NCBI GenBank assembly: GCA_025506515.1
Contig: CM046444.1
Location: forward strand, 118,029,930 to 118,093,929
DNA: 64,000 bases
Direction: 5' to 3'
Source: Flaveria trinervia
Taxonomy: Eukaryota; Streptophyta; Magnoliopsida; Asterales; Asteraceae
Positions 21,401 to 34,591 of the stretch are shown here, in pieces. Both the position numbers and the translations under genes were made by a program. Every line of letters starts with the position of its first letter. Position 1 is the first letter of the stretch. The notes beneath the pieces were generated by a model, which was not told the origin of the DNA, did no database searches, and worked only from the letters and a program-made list of their open reading frames with translations.

Positions 21401-24400
21401 ATGGATGCTCAAGTTGAAACTATCGAGGCACGATTGCAATCTTTTATTGGTCAATTTCAGTCAGAATTAGGTGTTCTTGATAGAATCATCCACAAAAACA
21501 AGAACCAACATCGTAGAAGCTCGTATTTTCAGTACTTATTGAAGGTGTTTGTTGTTATTCCTAACCATGGTTAGTTGTGTTTTTGATTATATATGGTTTG
21601 TGTGACTGGTGTTGTTCTAATGTAGGTTAGGAGAGACTGTAAGCTTCTTCAATCAACTAACTTGTTGGAACTCGTCAATTCGTGTTTTCTTGTTATAACT
21701 GGGAATCGACCTAGGCAAAAGGTGCAACTCTTGGAAAGGTATTACCACTTAAGTTACTCACTGGTCCTCTTTTTTTAATATGAAAACTAGACCCTACAAA
21801 TGGGCGGGTCGGGTTGATCAGGATATAATGGGTTCGGGTCAGGAAAGGCTACTTTGATTCGGGTCAAGACAGGTTTGGGTCAGGGTGGGTCGTTTGAAAA
21901 AAGGCTATTGTGTCTCTGTGACATTGTTTTTATAGATGCACTCATGATATTTGCACAAATTGATCACTCAAATTTGAATATCAATACAACAAGATGCACT
22001 GAATTGAGATGCTCAAAACTATTACATGCCAATCAACGTATCCCATATGATGTTAGTCTTAAACTGCCACTAAGCAAACCAGAGGAATTTTGTTGGTTTT
22101 GTGTTTATCATGTTCTGATATTTAAGGTTTTAACAGTAAGATGACTAAAAAGTTTTATGGAAACCAAAATCAATTCTGTTGAAGCTACTCCTAAACCAGA
22201 TGTCAGATAATCACTTTCAGAATGAGATGCCAAACACCCGTTAAATCAAGATAACATAACTGTATCATGTGACTCGTTGGTAGAAATACGATAACAATCA
22301 TCTATGATCGTCAATGTCCTTTGGGTAACCCGTTAAAAGATAGCTACCCTTACAAGGCTTTTCTGCGCTCTTACGTAAGCAACCTTCTGCACGACTGCAC
22401 TAGTTAAAATTTCTATAAATAAACTCCACAGCCAAGAACTCATTTTAAAAAACACAAATTACTTGAAGGTTCACTCTTTTTGTCCCCGCCAAAAAAAATA
22501 TCAAAATATCTATATAACATCTCCTATCAGGATCAAGTACGCAAAATAATCAGCAAATTCAACAAAACTCATGAATGTTACATTCTTTTGTTTGAAATTT
22601 TCTTTGATTCCCAAAAACTTTGCAGGATAGCACAAAAGGGAAAGTAAGACAGAACCCAAAAAACACAAGGAATTGTATCTTGAAGATCAAATAATTAAAG
22701 AAAACCTTTTGGATTATCAGTTGTTTTCTACCCGAATTCCAAATAGACACATAGGCCATACATCATAATTACACATAAATTCTACCTTTATGTCCCCATG
22801 AATTAAATTAGGTCGAGATAAATAATAATATATATCTTTTCGTACAAATTTGATGGGAATTTGTCGGCATCATCATCATCATCAATAATTACATGATACA
22901 ACAGAATCGTAATTTCAAGCAATATCGACTCAAACACAAAATGAGCGATGAAGCACAACAAAAAGCACGATTACTGGGTTTCAGGATGCTGTCCTTGATA
23001 GCGACAGAGCTATGGAGTTATCAATCGTCATCTAATCGGTTCTCTCGTTTAAGACCTGTTTTCATTTTTTTCAGCTCATCTTGACCCGTTCATATATTTA
23101 GTTAAGCCCATCCTGACCTCTTCATAATTATAGTTAAGCCCATACTGTCCCATTTAACTTTTATTTTAGTTTTAAATGTGCCCATCTTAGCCTTTTTTAA
23201 ATAAAGCTTAACCCAAAATAACCAATATCCAATGGCTTTAAATTTACAGTCCAAGTCAGCCCAAAAGTATATACATGGGTCAAGATCACTAGGTATAAAT
23301 ATGATATACACTCTAATAGTTCAACCTGTTGAGTTAAGGTTGACTTTATTCATATTTTACAGTTTGAAAAGAAGAAAATGTGATGGTGGAAAACATAATT
23401 TTTTGGTACGACTTCAGGGTGCTGCACGTCTTCTATCACAGGTGATCCTTACAGTTTTAAACATCCTTAGTTTTTTCATTTACCAAAATGTAGCTTCATT
23501 AAAAAAAATTCCAGATGGTGGAGCCAATGCTGAAGGCAGCTATGTATCCTGCATTCTACATTCACTTTAGTTTGTTGCCACATTCACATTTCCGTTTGCT
23601 TCATATGTTGTGGTTTTTGTTTCGTTCATATGATGCAAATACACTAACTTTCATCTACTTGTTGTCTTTAGTCTAGTTTTCTTTCTTATTTTCAAGATTT
23701 TATCATCTTCAATGTTTTCTTGGTTTGGATGGCTTGGCTACATTACATATTACTTGTTAAGTGGGAACTACATAATTTGTTCTCTTTGTTGTGTTGTTTG
23801 GATTGTTTATTTCATTTTTTTTCTTTCATCTCCTTGACTTCGCATAGAGAGATATCTACTTTGCTTGCTCGATCGTTTTTTATGGGATTTTCTATGACTG
23901 TGTTGGCTCTGCTTGCACGCCTTCGAGTTTTGACTCAGCAAGTAAGCACTGTACTACTTCAATATCATATTGAAAATTTTAATAAATTTTACGCCTAATT
24001 TCATATTTTTGAACAGATACTGCTCGATGTTGTTTCAGCATTCAACATGGCTTCCTCCTTATCTCGAAAGCAACAGTCCATCAAACTTAACCAAGAAGGA
24101 ATTGAGGCAATTCACTCCTATACTAATATGTTACATAACAACCACTTACGTCGTTAAATATTATTAGTATATCTTTGTAATGACTTTCAGGTCTATAGAG
24201 AATACTACCCAAAAAATGAGGAAACTGTTTTTTTGGAATGTGTATGGGAGACTGACAAATTCGTTCTACTTGAGAAAAAGAGCGAACCAGAAAACACAAA
24301 TGCGGTGCCAATAAACGAGCATGTCATATGCCAACCTTTATCTACAGTCGAGTATGAAAGTATAGAAACCATTCTTGGGGGTAAGAATATATGTGCTTTT

Positions 24401-24845
24401 TTATTATTGCAATTGTGATGCATCTAAAACTGCTCATAAACCCTTCATTATTCTTTTTTTTGTTCTAGAGAATAAACCGGCGGATATAACTGTTAACAAA
24501 CTTTCTGATGAAGACCCTGCTATCATGAGGACCGATAATCTTTCTTCGATGGAGGGTCTTACTAATGACTGTAAACGAGTTGAGGATGGCGAAGGTGTGA
24601 AAGATCAGTCAGGTGTTCTAGAACCTTCCACGAAGAACGTAGACCAGGTACATATCACATGCTCAAACTTGAAGAATGATCAAGATTTACCTAAAGTTAA
24701 ACCCAAGAAAGTGGCATTTATATCAGTGAAGAAACCAGAAGCTTCAAAAGCCAATGACACAGGGCTTCTTAATAAGTTAAGTGATGATAGGGTTAATGGT
24801 AAGAAAGAAGATCAATTATTCAATTTGCTCACTGAGGGAATCTAG
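21401..24845 (+). CDS. NEPRO: NEPRO-like nucleolar protein (N-terminal NEPRO domain), 8 exons
   Basis: Exons 21401-21544, 21626-21738, 23363-23441, 23515-23543, 23848-23941, 24017-24106, 24191-24380 and 24469-24845 join in frame to 371 residues. Residues 1 to about 240 match the plant NEPRO-like N-terminal domain as I know it: KNKNQHRRSSYFQYLLK, RRDCKLLQSTNLLELV, MVEPMLKAAIEISTLLARSF, LALLARLRVLTQQ and VYREYYPKNEE. The C-terminal third is acidic and Lys-rich and probably disordered. The animal homologue is nucleolar and linked to RNase MRP and pre-rRNA processing; a similar role here is inference. Exon 4 is only 29 nt, and intron 6 begins GC and not GT (24107). The second intron (1.6 kb) holds repeat-like filler. 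The start codon follows an acceptor-like AAACAG, implying an upstream UTR exon, possibly beyond the LINE. No frame damage is seen. Confidence 0.85.
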
Positions 24846-25690
24846 AAGGCTAATCTTTTATTTATTTTCAATTTTTGACTATTGAGGTAGTTGTTTTGAG
24901 GGATTTTTGTTTGATACATAGATGTTTCATGTTTAGAATGATGTTAGGGAGTTGCTAATTATTGACAGTTTCATGTTTAGCATTGATGTTGATGGCATTA
25001 ATTATAGTACTAATTTTGTTATGTATTATTTTGTAATAATGGAGTGATCATGTGACCCACAAATAAGGGTAAGTATGTTGCTCCTATATGACTTAGCTCA
25101 AAATAAAGGTGTAGATCACCTACTCATGAATAACTTAGAATATCTCTAGGTGTTGGTTTGAAAACTATATACAACTATTCAAATTTAGTTTAATTAATGA
25201 GGTTTTAGCTTTGATCCAACCATTAATGGAACATCGCAAGTGATTAGAACGAAAGTGAAACTTGACAGGTACGAAAAATGGTTAATATGACAACCGACAC
25301 AGTTGATCTAGGATTTGTTCATGGTCGATTATCCTTAAACACTGAAACCCATTGTTACAAATAGACGTCAAAAGCTCTAGTACTTACCTATTCAAATTTC
25401 TAATAGACACATACACCAGAATTATAATTTAAACTCTTGGTACACTAAATCTTATATACAACGACGTATGTTTGATATATGATATTATATCATATCGAGA
25501 GTGATGTTATTAAACAGTATTATACTATTATATTACCATATGTATTATTAAATAATAATTTGAACAACTCATGTAGTCAACGAAAGCGACACAAAAAGAA
25601 ATATTGAACACAATCCCAAAATAATAACAATAATAATAATTTTGATTCAAAATGGGTGATCTGTGATTTCCAACGTACATACAATAATAT
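24846..25690. other. Intergenic spacer
   Basis: Probably the 3' UTR of the NEPRO-like gene followed by AT-rich spacer. The region 25680-25790 is pyrimidine-rich and ends with a donor-like TTACAG|GTTAGTG, read as the 5'-UTR exon of the next gene. Confidence 0.45.
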
Positions 25691-26627
25691 TTCATGGTGG
25701 ATCTTGTCTCATCTTCCTACTTACACTCTTTCTTCTTCATTTGATCATCCCCTAAACCTGCAAACTTAATTAATCATCTGCAACTTACAGGTTAGTGTTC
25801 TTAATTAAACTTCTAATATTTGGGTTTTGTTCTTATGTTATGTTGTTGAAACTTGTTTTTGGGCACATGAAGTTCTATCATTTATCACATCTATCTTGTT
25901 TATCGTCTCGATCGAAAGAAGTACTTGCGTGTGTGGTTCATGGTTTGTTTTTGGATTTGTATCTAAGGGTTCTAATTTGATTCTTGTTGTTGATATCTAT
26001 TTGATGTATTTGGTTAGGGTGTTTATAAACTTTTAAAACTAACACCATCCTTCGAGCCGAAGCTGGTTGGCCTATTCGGCCGGACCAACATCCAAATGGT
26101 TTGGTTTTTACGGTTTGACAGTTTAATAGTTAGGTTTGAAATTTGGAACATGTCGTGTTAACGCTCTTTTAACCTTTATTATGTATATGTATATATTTCT
26201 TTTCACTTATAAATATGTAGCTATGTATATGTACATGTATGGTAATCATGAATAATATTCCTTTAAAAATTTAAAAACAAACTAGTGGTTTTGAAAAACA
26301 ATCAATTCAAACCGTTAAACCGTCAAAACTTAACCATTAATTTGTCAAACTGAGAAAACCTGATAGTCCCGGTTGATCCATCGGCCGGTTTGGTCAAAAG
26401 TGACTGAACTTGAACGTAAATATTCTCAATCATTGATCATATTCATTCTACAAATAATTGAGGTTTAAATCATCATCTAGTGAATTGCTACTTGTTTATT
26501 GTTTCGGTTGATAAATTTCATATGATTTTTACTATGAGTTTGAATGCTGGCCTTTTTAACAAACTCATTATGGAATCTTCAAAGAGCTTTCAGGATCTTT
26601 GATATTGATCGTGATATACGACCAATC

Positions 26628-27137
26628 ATGGTTCAGGGTCAGACACTTGAAGCCATCAAGGGTGGCGGTGGTTCCATAAAAGTTGGAACCACTGGCACCA
26701 TCAATGCTCTAATGTCAAGGGAACTAAAATCAGTTAAAGTTGGATCCCCACTGGTAGCTTCATTACCTAATGAAGCTGTTACGAGTTCAACTCCGATAGA
26801 AAGAGTACAAGCACATGAAGCAAGCACTAGCAACAGCAGCAGCAGCAGCAACAACACAACGGATGGAAAACATACGAGCGTTGACCTAAAGACCAAACGG
26901 CATCATGCGAGGCAAGATAGCAGGAACCCATTTCTTCGATCCGATAGCGTATCCGTGGATGGAAATGGAGCTAATAATAGTAATAATAGAAGAAAAAGTG
27001 ACAAGAAAGGGTCTTGCATGGTTGAAATAGTTGATGTAAAATGCGGAGTTCCTGATAAAACATGGGCGAATCCGATTACTAGTCGGTTGAAGAAACTCAC
27101 TTTCTTGAAGCTTTCTGAAGCCAATGGCGTTAAGTAA
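26628..27137 (+). CDS. Small conserved plant protein of unknown function, 169 aa
   Basis: A single coding exon begins at the ATG 26628, 34 bases after an acceptor (TTTCAG ending 26593). With the donor at 25791 this gives an 803-bp intron in the 5' UTR. The N-terminus (EAIKGGGGSIKVGTTGTI) and C-terminus (KKGSCMVEIVDVKCG, PITSRLKKLTFLKLSE) look like the conserved ends of a plant-only uncharacterised family I have seen without an assigned function. The middle is Ser/Asn/Thr-rich and likely disordered. There are no membrane segments, signal peptide or catalytic motif. The basic, Ser-rich character would suit a regulatory or nuclear protein, but that is a guess. The frame is intact. Confidence 0.75.
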   Translation: MVQGQTLEAIKGGGGSIKVGTTGTINALMSRELKSVKVGSPLVASLPNEAVTSSTPIERVQAHEASTSNSSSSSNNTTDGKHTSVDLKTKRHHARQDSRNPFLRSDSVSVDGNGANNSNNRRKSDKKGSCMVEIVDVKCGVPDKTWANPITSRLKKLTFLKLSEANGVK

Positions 27138-29338
27138 GCACGAGCCAGGGTCGGGGTCCATTGAAGACTCCAAAGTATGAGAACTTGGGCGGAACGTGGT
27201 CTATTAACCACCTGATCAATCAAATTGTCTATTAATAAAGTATCTAATGTCGTTACTTTCTTATAGTTCGAACTTCTGAGAGTTTGTCAAAGTGAATGTA
27301 TGGGAATGATGAGGGGATTAAGATTTTTTTTGCCTCCTTAAGTTTTCTTTATTTATCCACAAACTTTTAAAATTCATGTGTGGAAGGAAATCATTATAAC
27401 ATATAAAAAAACATGTCATGTGCCAATGTGAACATGAAGCCAAATAGCCTACATGTTATGTTCATTTAATGATAATTGACAATTGGGTTTGCTTTTGGTC
27501 TTCTGGGTGGTGTGTGAAATTACATTCTTGTCCCTTCTAATCTTTGCCTAAAATTTGACTACTTCAAACCTGTTATGATAATGCTTTTGGTCTTTTGGGT
27601 TGTGTGGGAATGCCACTCAAGGTCCAAGCGTAACATTGTTGTGACACAGAGACGAGACAGTAGTTGGAACTTCACCCCTTGGTTTGGTTTGTAACCGTGA
27701 TCTATTGTTGTTTTTGGACGAGGGCGCCGCAAGCATTGAGCCATAAATTTGTGTATACAGTGCACCACTAAAGTACATGTATGCTTCAGTGTATGCATGA
27801 TAACTCTAGAAACAAAACATTTAGACCATTGTTTCTTCCAATGGATTCAGTCATCAGTGTATGACACTAATGTTAATTATATGATTACAACAACTACAAT
27901 ATAGCGATAATAATCTATACCTTTGAATAAAAAGGATTTAGGAGGTTCTATGCAGCGTTCTAGATAAACTTTGGATATCTTTCAACCTGTTTAACCAAAC
28001 GGGTCAAGATATCCTTTTCCACTAATAAAAAAATAAACACGTCTTGTGGGGAAGTATTCAAATCTTAAACTGTATTTATAGAAACCAATAACCACATTGG
28101 AACATAAGCATATGCATTACATAATAAAATTCTAGTTTAACAGAGAATTGCACGGTAAAATATTGTTATAGACAAGTGAATACAATGGCTATTTGTCTTG
28201 CTAATGATGCTGAAAATACCAAAAAAACAACTCAAATTATGATGCCTTGATAAATAGTATTCACTTTGAACAACATGATTATGGGAAACTAGTGCTTGTC
28301 ATAATTGAAAAAGAACAGAAAAACTCTATTATCAGTGAAGCATTATAAAGATCAGTAATGTAGAATTATATGTGATCATGAAAGTGCTTTGCAATATGTG
28401 TGCCTCCATAAAACAATTTATCTTTTGTTCCGGGAACAAGGCCGAAATTCCCTTAATCGATCTTGATTATAAAAATCGCGAGACACTTCAAGATAATTTG
28501 GTTACTGAGCCTAGGCACGAGGCACAAAGTGTAAAAGATAACTATTATCTATATAAAAGTACAAAATCTTGGCTACAAGGAAGTTTTAGAATCTTTAAAA
28601 GTGACCACAAAACTTCTTCTTTTTATAAAATTGACACAGAAACCATAACACAAAGACCATACACCTGAATTCCTCCACTAGCTAATTTTTTTAACGACGA
28701 CAGTTACTCGGTTCCTCTACAAGTTTATAATATTTCTCATAGTTTTTTAGCATCACTCTCTAAAGTTGAGCTACACGTAAGCTTTATATATGATTTAACA
28801 TAAAAATAACACATATGTATAACTTAAAAAAGCCATATGTACAACATCCTAATGCATAAAACCTTCTCCGTACAAAAGGCACGTATCAAGACCGCGTCTC
28901 ATGCCGCTTTTCCGTGTGTTGTTTGTACAGACTGCGCGTCACCTAGTCTAACGGGAGAAAGCATGCGCCTCAGGTTGCCTCGCGCTTAGGTGCGCTTTAA
29001 AAACCAAGCAATTGGTATCAATTACATCATATGGTTGCTTAGGAATGAAGGGCAGTTAAATCTGAGGTAACACATTCCTTTAATCATTTACTTTCCTTTT
29101 AAATTAGTTTCATTTTTATGTACATCTTCCTCTTAATGACACAGAACCCTACCCCTTATACATGTGATACACCATCAACCACTCTATGAACACCAAAGTA
29201 TCCAACTGGATTGCTGATGTTGTCATATCAAATGTATATACTCCTTGCAAAAATAATCTTGCAGGCTTATAAAACTATAAAGGCATAAAACTTTTTAACA
29301 ATTTTGCTTACTGTGATTTGGGTTATGTTTTATCATAA
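27138..29338. other. Intergenic, AT-rich
   Basis: 3' UTR of the preceding gene up to about 27.3 kb, then unassigned sequence. A 97-codon frame from 28378 to 28668 has no recognisable domain and no supporting context. Confidence 0.4.
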
Positions 29339-30100
29339 CTAGTTTTTTTCTCTCCACGTTACGCGGGGAGCCTGGTTTTATTTCACATGCTACGCTGCAT
29401 TACTTTAATCGTTATCTATCTGACTTGTCGGAGATTATAAAATCGAAGTATAGTGGCGAAACTCAAAAATATTAATTTTTCGTAACCAAACTCGAAAAAA
29501 TTACAACTTCACTATGAATAGGTTAGTGGTCAAACTTTAAGATCCTAAATTTTAATAGTTAAAGTTAAAAACCAAATCGGTGACCAAATTCTAAGATGAT
29601 AAACTTTAGTTGCTAAAATCACACACTACGCGGTGTGTGACAAGTCAATATCTCATACAAAGGCTGAGTTAATTTTGTTTTTATAGTTAGAAATCATAAA
29701 ATTTTCATAGTTTGATTGCGAAATCAAAAGTTTCAAACTTTAGTGACCAAACTAAAAAAATAAAATTTCACTATAAACAGTTTACTAACTAATATTTAAG
29801 ATTTTAAACTTAGTGGTCAAACTAAAAAAAATCACTATAAGCAGTTGGTGACCAATATTTAAGATCCTAAAATTTAGTGACTAAAATCAAATGACAAAAA
29901 TTAGAGTTAAAAATAAAAGTACTTAAAATTGATGTGATTAAAATCTAAAATTCAAAACTTTGCTATTCATTTGGCTTGGAATTTAGTTATAGAGTAATAA
30001 TATAATACGAACTCATAGTGGCTCAAATCAAAAGTTTGGGCAAAAAAGTTTGGGTCTAGATTCGAGTAGGTTAACTGGTTTTTTTGTGCACCTCTACTCA
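29339..30100 (-). mobile_element. Possible Helitron-like element (3' end only)
   Basis: On the minus strand the stretch ends in a GC-rich hairpin (CTCCCCGCG then CGTGGAGAG) followed by an A-run and CTAG at 29342-29339. This is the arrangement of a Helitron 3' terminus. The inside (29450-29900) has recurrent AT-rich phrases such as GTGACCAAACTAAAAAA and TTTAAGATCCTAAA. No convincing 5' TC end was found, so the upper boundary is arbitrary. Confidence 0.35.
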
Positions 30101-30281
30101 TAAACTTAAATAAATAAATAAAAAACTAAGTGCTATCAGACTTATTAACCAGCTTATACTCTCAAGAATTCACAAGAAGAGACAATGCAGCTCACAGCGT
30201 CACTCAGAGCCAAGAAGTAAGGTTTGAACTACTATCTTTGTCCTAACATCGCATTATGCTTGGACTTTGACTAGTCATCAC

Positions 30282-30453
30282 TAAAGAAAGATACAAACGT
30301 GTAATTGTTTTTCATTAATTCAAGAGAGAAGCAAGTTCTCTTATTTATACATGAATAGAAAGAACCACTAGAGGGATCTAGAAGAATCCTCTCTAACTAA
30401 CTCTAACAACCTTTCAAACAATCATATAACCAACTCAACTAATCTCTCTAATA
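30282..30453 (-). repeat. 3' LTR of the TRIM-like element
   Basis: Same length as its partner, differing by about three substitutions and two one-base indels. This implies a young insertion. Confidence 0.92.
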
Positions 30454-31429
30454 TGCCCCGCAAGCTGAACGGGAGGCAGTAACGTGAAGCTTGGACCGAA
30501 AGACATCAAAACAACAACATCAAAATCAAAAATGGTGAAAGTAGACGATCTAATTACAGAAGCAAAAGAAGATGAAGAACTATCACCTAACAGAGTCGAT
30601 GAGGAAGAAGATGAAGAAGAAGACGACTTTGAAGATGAAGACATAGAAGACGAAGACGAAGACGAAGAAGAGTCGCTGTCAACTCCAGAATCGAGAATGT
30701 GAGCAGAAAGGGTGAGAATGCAAAGAATTTTCCACCGGATTTCATCGGAGAGAGTTCCGCTGAGAGTACACGATGTGCTGATTAAAGGAAATAAGAAGAC
30801 GAAAAAAAATCGTTGATCGAAGCTGAAATCGAAGCCCTAAGGACCGCCACGTCAGTGCAGTAGTTGCTTAAGGATAATCATCATACTTCTGTAAAAAAAA
30901 GTGGAAAGAACGCCACGAATTCTATGATGAAGCAAAGTCTTGACCTCTTCTATGGGAGGAAGTCTAGCAACTTTTTCATGATAAGCTTTGATGAGTTGAA
31001 ATACATCAACAACAGAATCACGAGATGAAGAACTCTACAAAGAGGCTTGTGTGGATGAAGCCGTGACGGAGATAGGCGGAGGACGGCGGTGATTGGTGGA
31101 TGTTGTGGAGAAGAGGTTGAAGGATTTGGAGTGAGGAAGAAGTTGTCGATCGATCGTGCAGCTGCCATTGTTGTTGTTATTCAACAATCGATTGATGTCA
31201 AAATCATGAATTCATGAAGTTATTGAAGGAATTATGCATCATAGAGTTGAAGGTGCCACCAAATTGTTCATCTTAGAGTTGAATGAATTCGTGAAGTTAT
31301 TGTAGTTGTTTCAGATGAAGAAGATGAATCCATGACAAAGAGCGGAGAAGAATAATGGAGAAAGGATTCAGGAATAGGATGGATTACTGAAGAAGACATC
31401 AGAATCCCAGAGCATTGGCTCTGATACCA

Positions 31430-31601
31430 TAAAGAAAGATACAAACGTGTAATTGTTTTTATTAATTCAAGAGAGAAGCAAGCTCTCTTATTTATACATG
31501 AATAGAAAGAACCACTAGAGGGATCTAGAAGAATCCTTCTCTAACTAACTCTAACAACCATTCAAACAACCATATAACCAACTCAACTAATCTCTCTAAT
31601 A
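31430..31601 (-). repeat. 5' LTR of the TRIM-like element
   Basis: Adjacent to the tRNA-Met primer-binding site and therefore the 5' LTR in minus orientation. Confidence 0.92.
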
Positions 31602-31606
31602 ATCAC

Positions 31607-34591
31607 CGTGATCTGGACACTCAAGATGTTTACCTATTAAGGATCGAACCTAAGCTTCCACTAGAGGCATGAGCTTAAATTGGTTGAATAAGTTGAATGA
31701 ACACATAAACAAAAAAATATAAACAAACTTAAACGAGTGTAAAAGAACGAAAATAAATAAATATCTATGAATATAAATGTTTGTTTTATTAATTAAATGA
31801 ATAATTTTTATTTATGTTCATTTGTTTATTAAAAATACAAACAAATAAACAAATTTTCTATCAACAGATTTAACTAAAGATGCATTTAACTTTCAATTTT
31901 TTATTAAAGTTATGATGTAACAACCTAACGAACACGTTACTTTTTCTTCACCAACTAATTATTAGGTGTTCAGTAGTGGTTTAGAATTTTGCCAATGTCC
32001 ATCGTGACATCATCTTAGATTTTAACTCTTTAACAATAAAATAATAAAAAGTTCATTGTCAAAAAATCCTAGTGAAGATTTTGTTGTCAAATATTCATAC
32101 AAATACTTTACAAACATGTTGTGAAACAGTCGATACGAGTTTCATGTTTCATATTTCATGGGTGAGCATAAAAATTAATTAACAAGGGGTAATTATATAC
32201 AGTAGTAACCAAACACTAAAGTCACTTATATACCTCTAAACTGATTTAATTTGTACCAAGTGTTAATTTTATGTAATGTTTTTATAGATGTTTAAATTTT
32301 AATATTGGATAAGGCAAATGAAACATAAATCTTGGTTTATAAAGAGTGATTATTTTTTATAGTTTGACTTATATTTAAAAAAAGTTGAAACCTGACTATT
32401 ATTTCATAATTTTTATTCATGTTAATTAGAAACGTTTTCACTTTGTAATAACTAAAATTTATGTAAGTTTCATTAGGCTCACTTAATCTTAAATTTTTAA
32501 GAAAGTATAAAAATACTACATAAGATTGAAACACATAGTGAAAGTTAAATGATTGTAGAAGGATAATTTTTTTTGAAATGATAGTAAAACATTTATAAAA
32601 GTTGATTACTATCAGACCACATGTAATGGTTGATAACTTTTATGAGGTAATTTTCGTTATATCAATGTCAACTCAACATCATATTTTTTAAACAAATATG
32701 TGTAATGATTGATGTCTTTTAATGTCCATTCAGTCATTACTAATTATTTTGTTTTATTTTACACTATTATTTTTTATTCTACTACTATGTGACAAACAAG
32801 ATTTTTTATATGACAAATTTATACAACCTTAATACCAATTTAACCTAAAAGACAACAAACTGTCAAAATACCACTCATACATCATTCTATTCATATCATA
32901 TGGCAACTATATGACAACTATGGACTCAGTCAAACTGTCAATTTAACCTCTGCCGCCATCATACCACCATTCACCACCACCCATCTATCGGTTCAACCAA
33001 AAACCTAACCACCCGACACCATTATGGTACTAGCAAAACCAAATGAGGCACCCGCGGTCCGATACTTCGGTCCTTGGGCTCGTTTTTCCATATTATCGTT
33101 TACGTTTGCTTCATCATGTATGGTCCGGTTTGTGTCCCATAACTAGAAAGATTAATCTGGATTGATGTAGGCTAAAAGATATCCGGTTTAACCGAAAATC
33201 ATGAAATTTCTGTGTAAATGTTTAGTTGTTGGTACCGTGATTCGTTACGCACATAAATATACATATTAATCATTAAATAAAAAGCACAAGCAAACCTTTT
33301 GGATTTAATTAGGGGAAATTGGAGTTTCAATATTTGGATGTAATTTTGTTTTGTAACATTCAATGCCAGTCACATGAATAAAACAATAGCAATAAAATCA
33401 TAGATGACATTTGAATGAAAAGAATACTAGTAAATAATATCAATCTTATATCAGTTTGTAAAATTGTTTTTATATATCATCTCATATTTGTTGGGTAGGC
33501 CCAAAAGTAACATTTATACTTGTTATTTATAAAAAATACTTATTAGTGTTTCCAATAATTATTTGATACTAAATCCAAAAAAAATAAAAATATTAATAAA
33601 GCTAAAAAGTGATGGATTAGGAGATTGAATGTTTATGGGTAAGTGTTTATGGAAAGAAAATGTTTACGGGTAAGATTTAAATAAATGAGTGTGTATATTT
33701 CATGCAATAGAGTTTGTATCATTTAATACTATACGTGTCTCATACGTATGATTTTTTTTTGTGTTTTGTTTCAACTAACATGAATATAGAACACTTTTGT
33801 CTAATATATATACACATCATTCTAATTTCACTTAAGACTATTCAATGAGAAGAAATTATACTGAATTAACATCATCTCTAGTATATAATTATATAAGTTG
33901 AGTCAGTTGATATTCTTCCACCTGAATTAAAAGATAAGCTTAAGTTCTGCTCATATTCAACATACGACTTGATGAGCTTGTCCATTTAATTTTGAATTTT
34001 AATGATTTTATACTAGATAAAATATGATTGATCTTTTTAACAACTATTCTGTATGTCCCAATAAATTATTATTAAGCCATTTTACTTAAGTGAGCTTATC
34101 TTGGATTTAAAACTATACAAGTCTACTAGCTCTAAGTTAAATTTAAACAAATTATATTTTGTTTATTTTAAATGTAATTACGTGTCAGGAGTTATTTGAA
34201 TTAGTATACTCTAATTCTGCACGTATTATAAAATTTATTTGAAAAAAAAAAACAAATTTAGTTCAAACAAACTTTCTTTTCAAATATCCTAGATCTACAT
34301 CTTAAAGATTCATTTCACATATATAATATGTCACGTCTATGTATGTATTACATTAATCTACACACAATAACATTTGTCTAATAATATACTTTTAGCAATT
34401 ATCAAAATGCATAGTCTTTAGGATTCAACTTTGACTTCAAAGATCTTCATCCAATTTCATTTAATCTAATTATATACTTTTAGCAATTACACCCTCTAAA
34501 AATCTTGAATCTCACCTGCAACTTCACCACCATCACCATCTTCATCTTCATCTTCAACCTCAAGCTCTCATCAGTCATCACACCAACAACA
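31607..34591. other. AT-rich intergenic region
   Basis: No gene seen. Very AT-rich with short homopolymers. The last 100 bases, C/T- and TTCATC-rich at 34500-34590, look like the 5' UTR of the TORTIFOLIA1-like gene. Confidence 0.45.

Larger units (their letters stand above)
30282..31601 (-). mobile_element. TRIM-like LTR retrotransposon, non-coding
   Basis: Two 172-bp direct repeats (30282-30453 and 31430-31601) about 97% alike bracket a 976-bp interior. The 5-bp target duplication ATCAC lies at 30277-30281 and 31602-31606. A primer-binding site complementary to initiator tRNA-Met (TGGTATCAGAGCC on the minus strand, 31429-31417) directly abuts the right repeat, which fixes minus orientation. 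The purine-rich GCGGGGCA next to the other repeat is the likely polypurine tract. The interior has only acidic or low-complexity frames and no gag or pol. The termini are TA...TA in place of TG...CA. Confidence 0.92.

Noticed and set aside
26041..26400. MITE inside the 5'-UTR intron of the 169-aa gene
   Set aside because: Inverted CGGCCGGACC/GGTCAAACCGGCC-like words are present, but no clean terminal repeats or target duplication.
28378..28668. 97-codon open frame
   Set aside because: No domain, no splice or promoter context, AT-rich composition; compatible with chance.
30484..30702. Acidic 72-codon frame and its Ser-rich antisense partner
   Set aside because: GAAGAN repeat composition inside the TRIM-like element; no gag or pol similarity.
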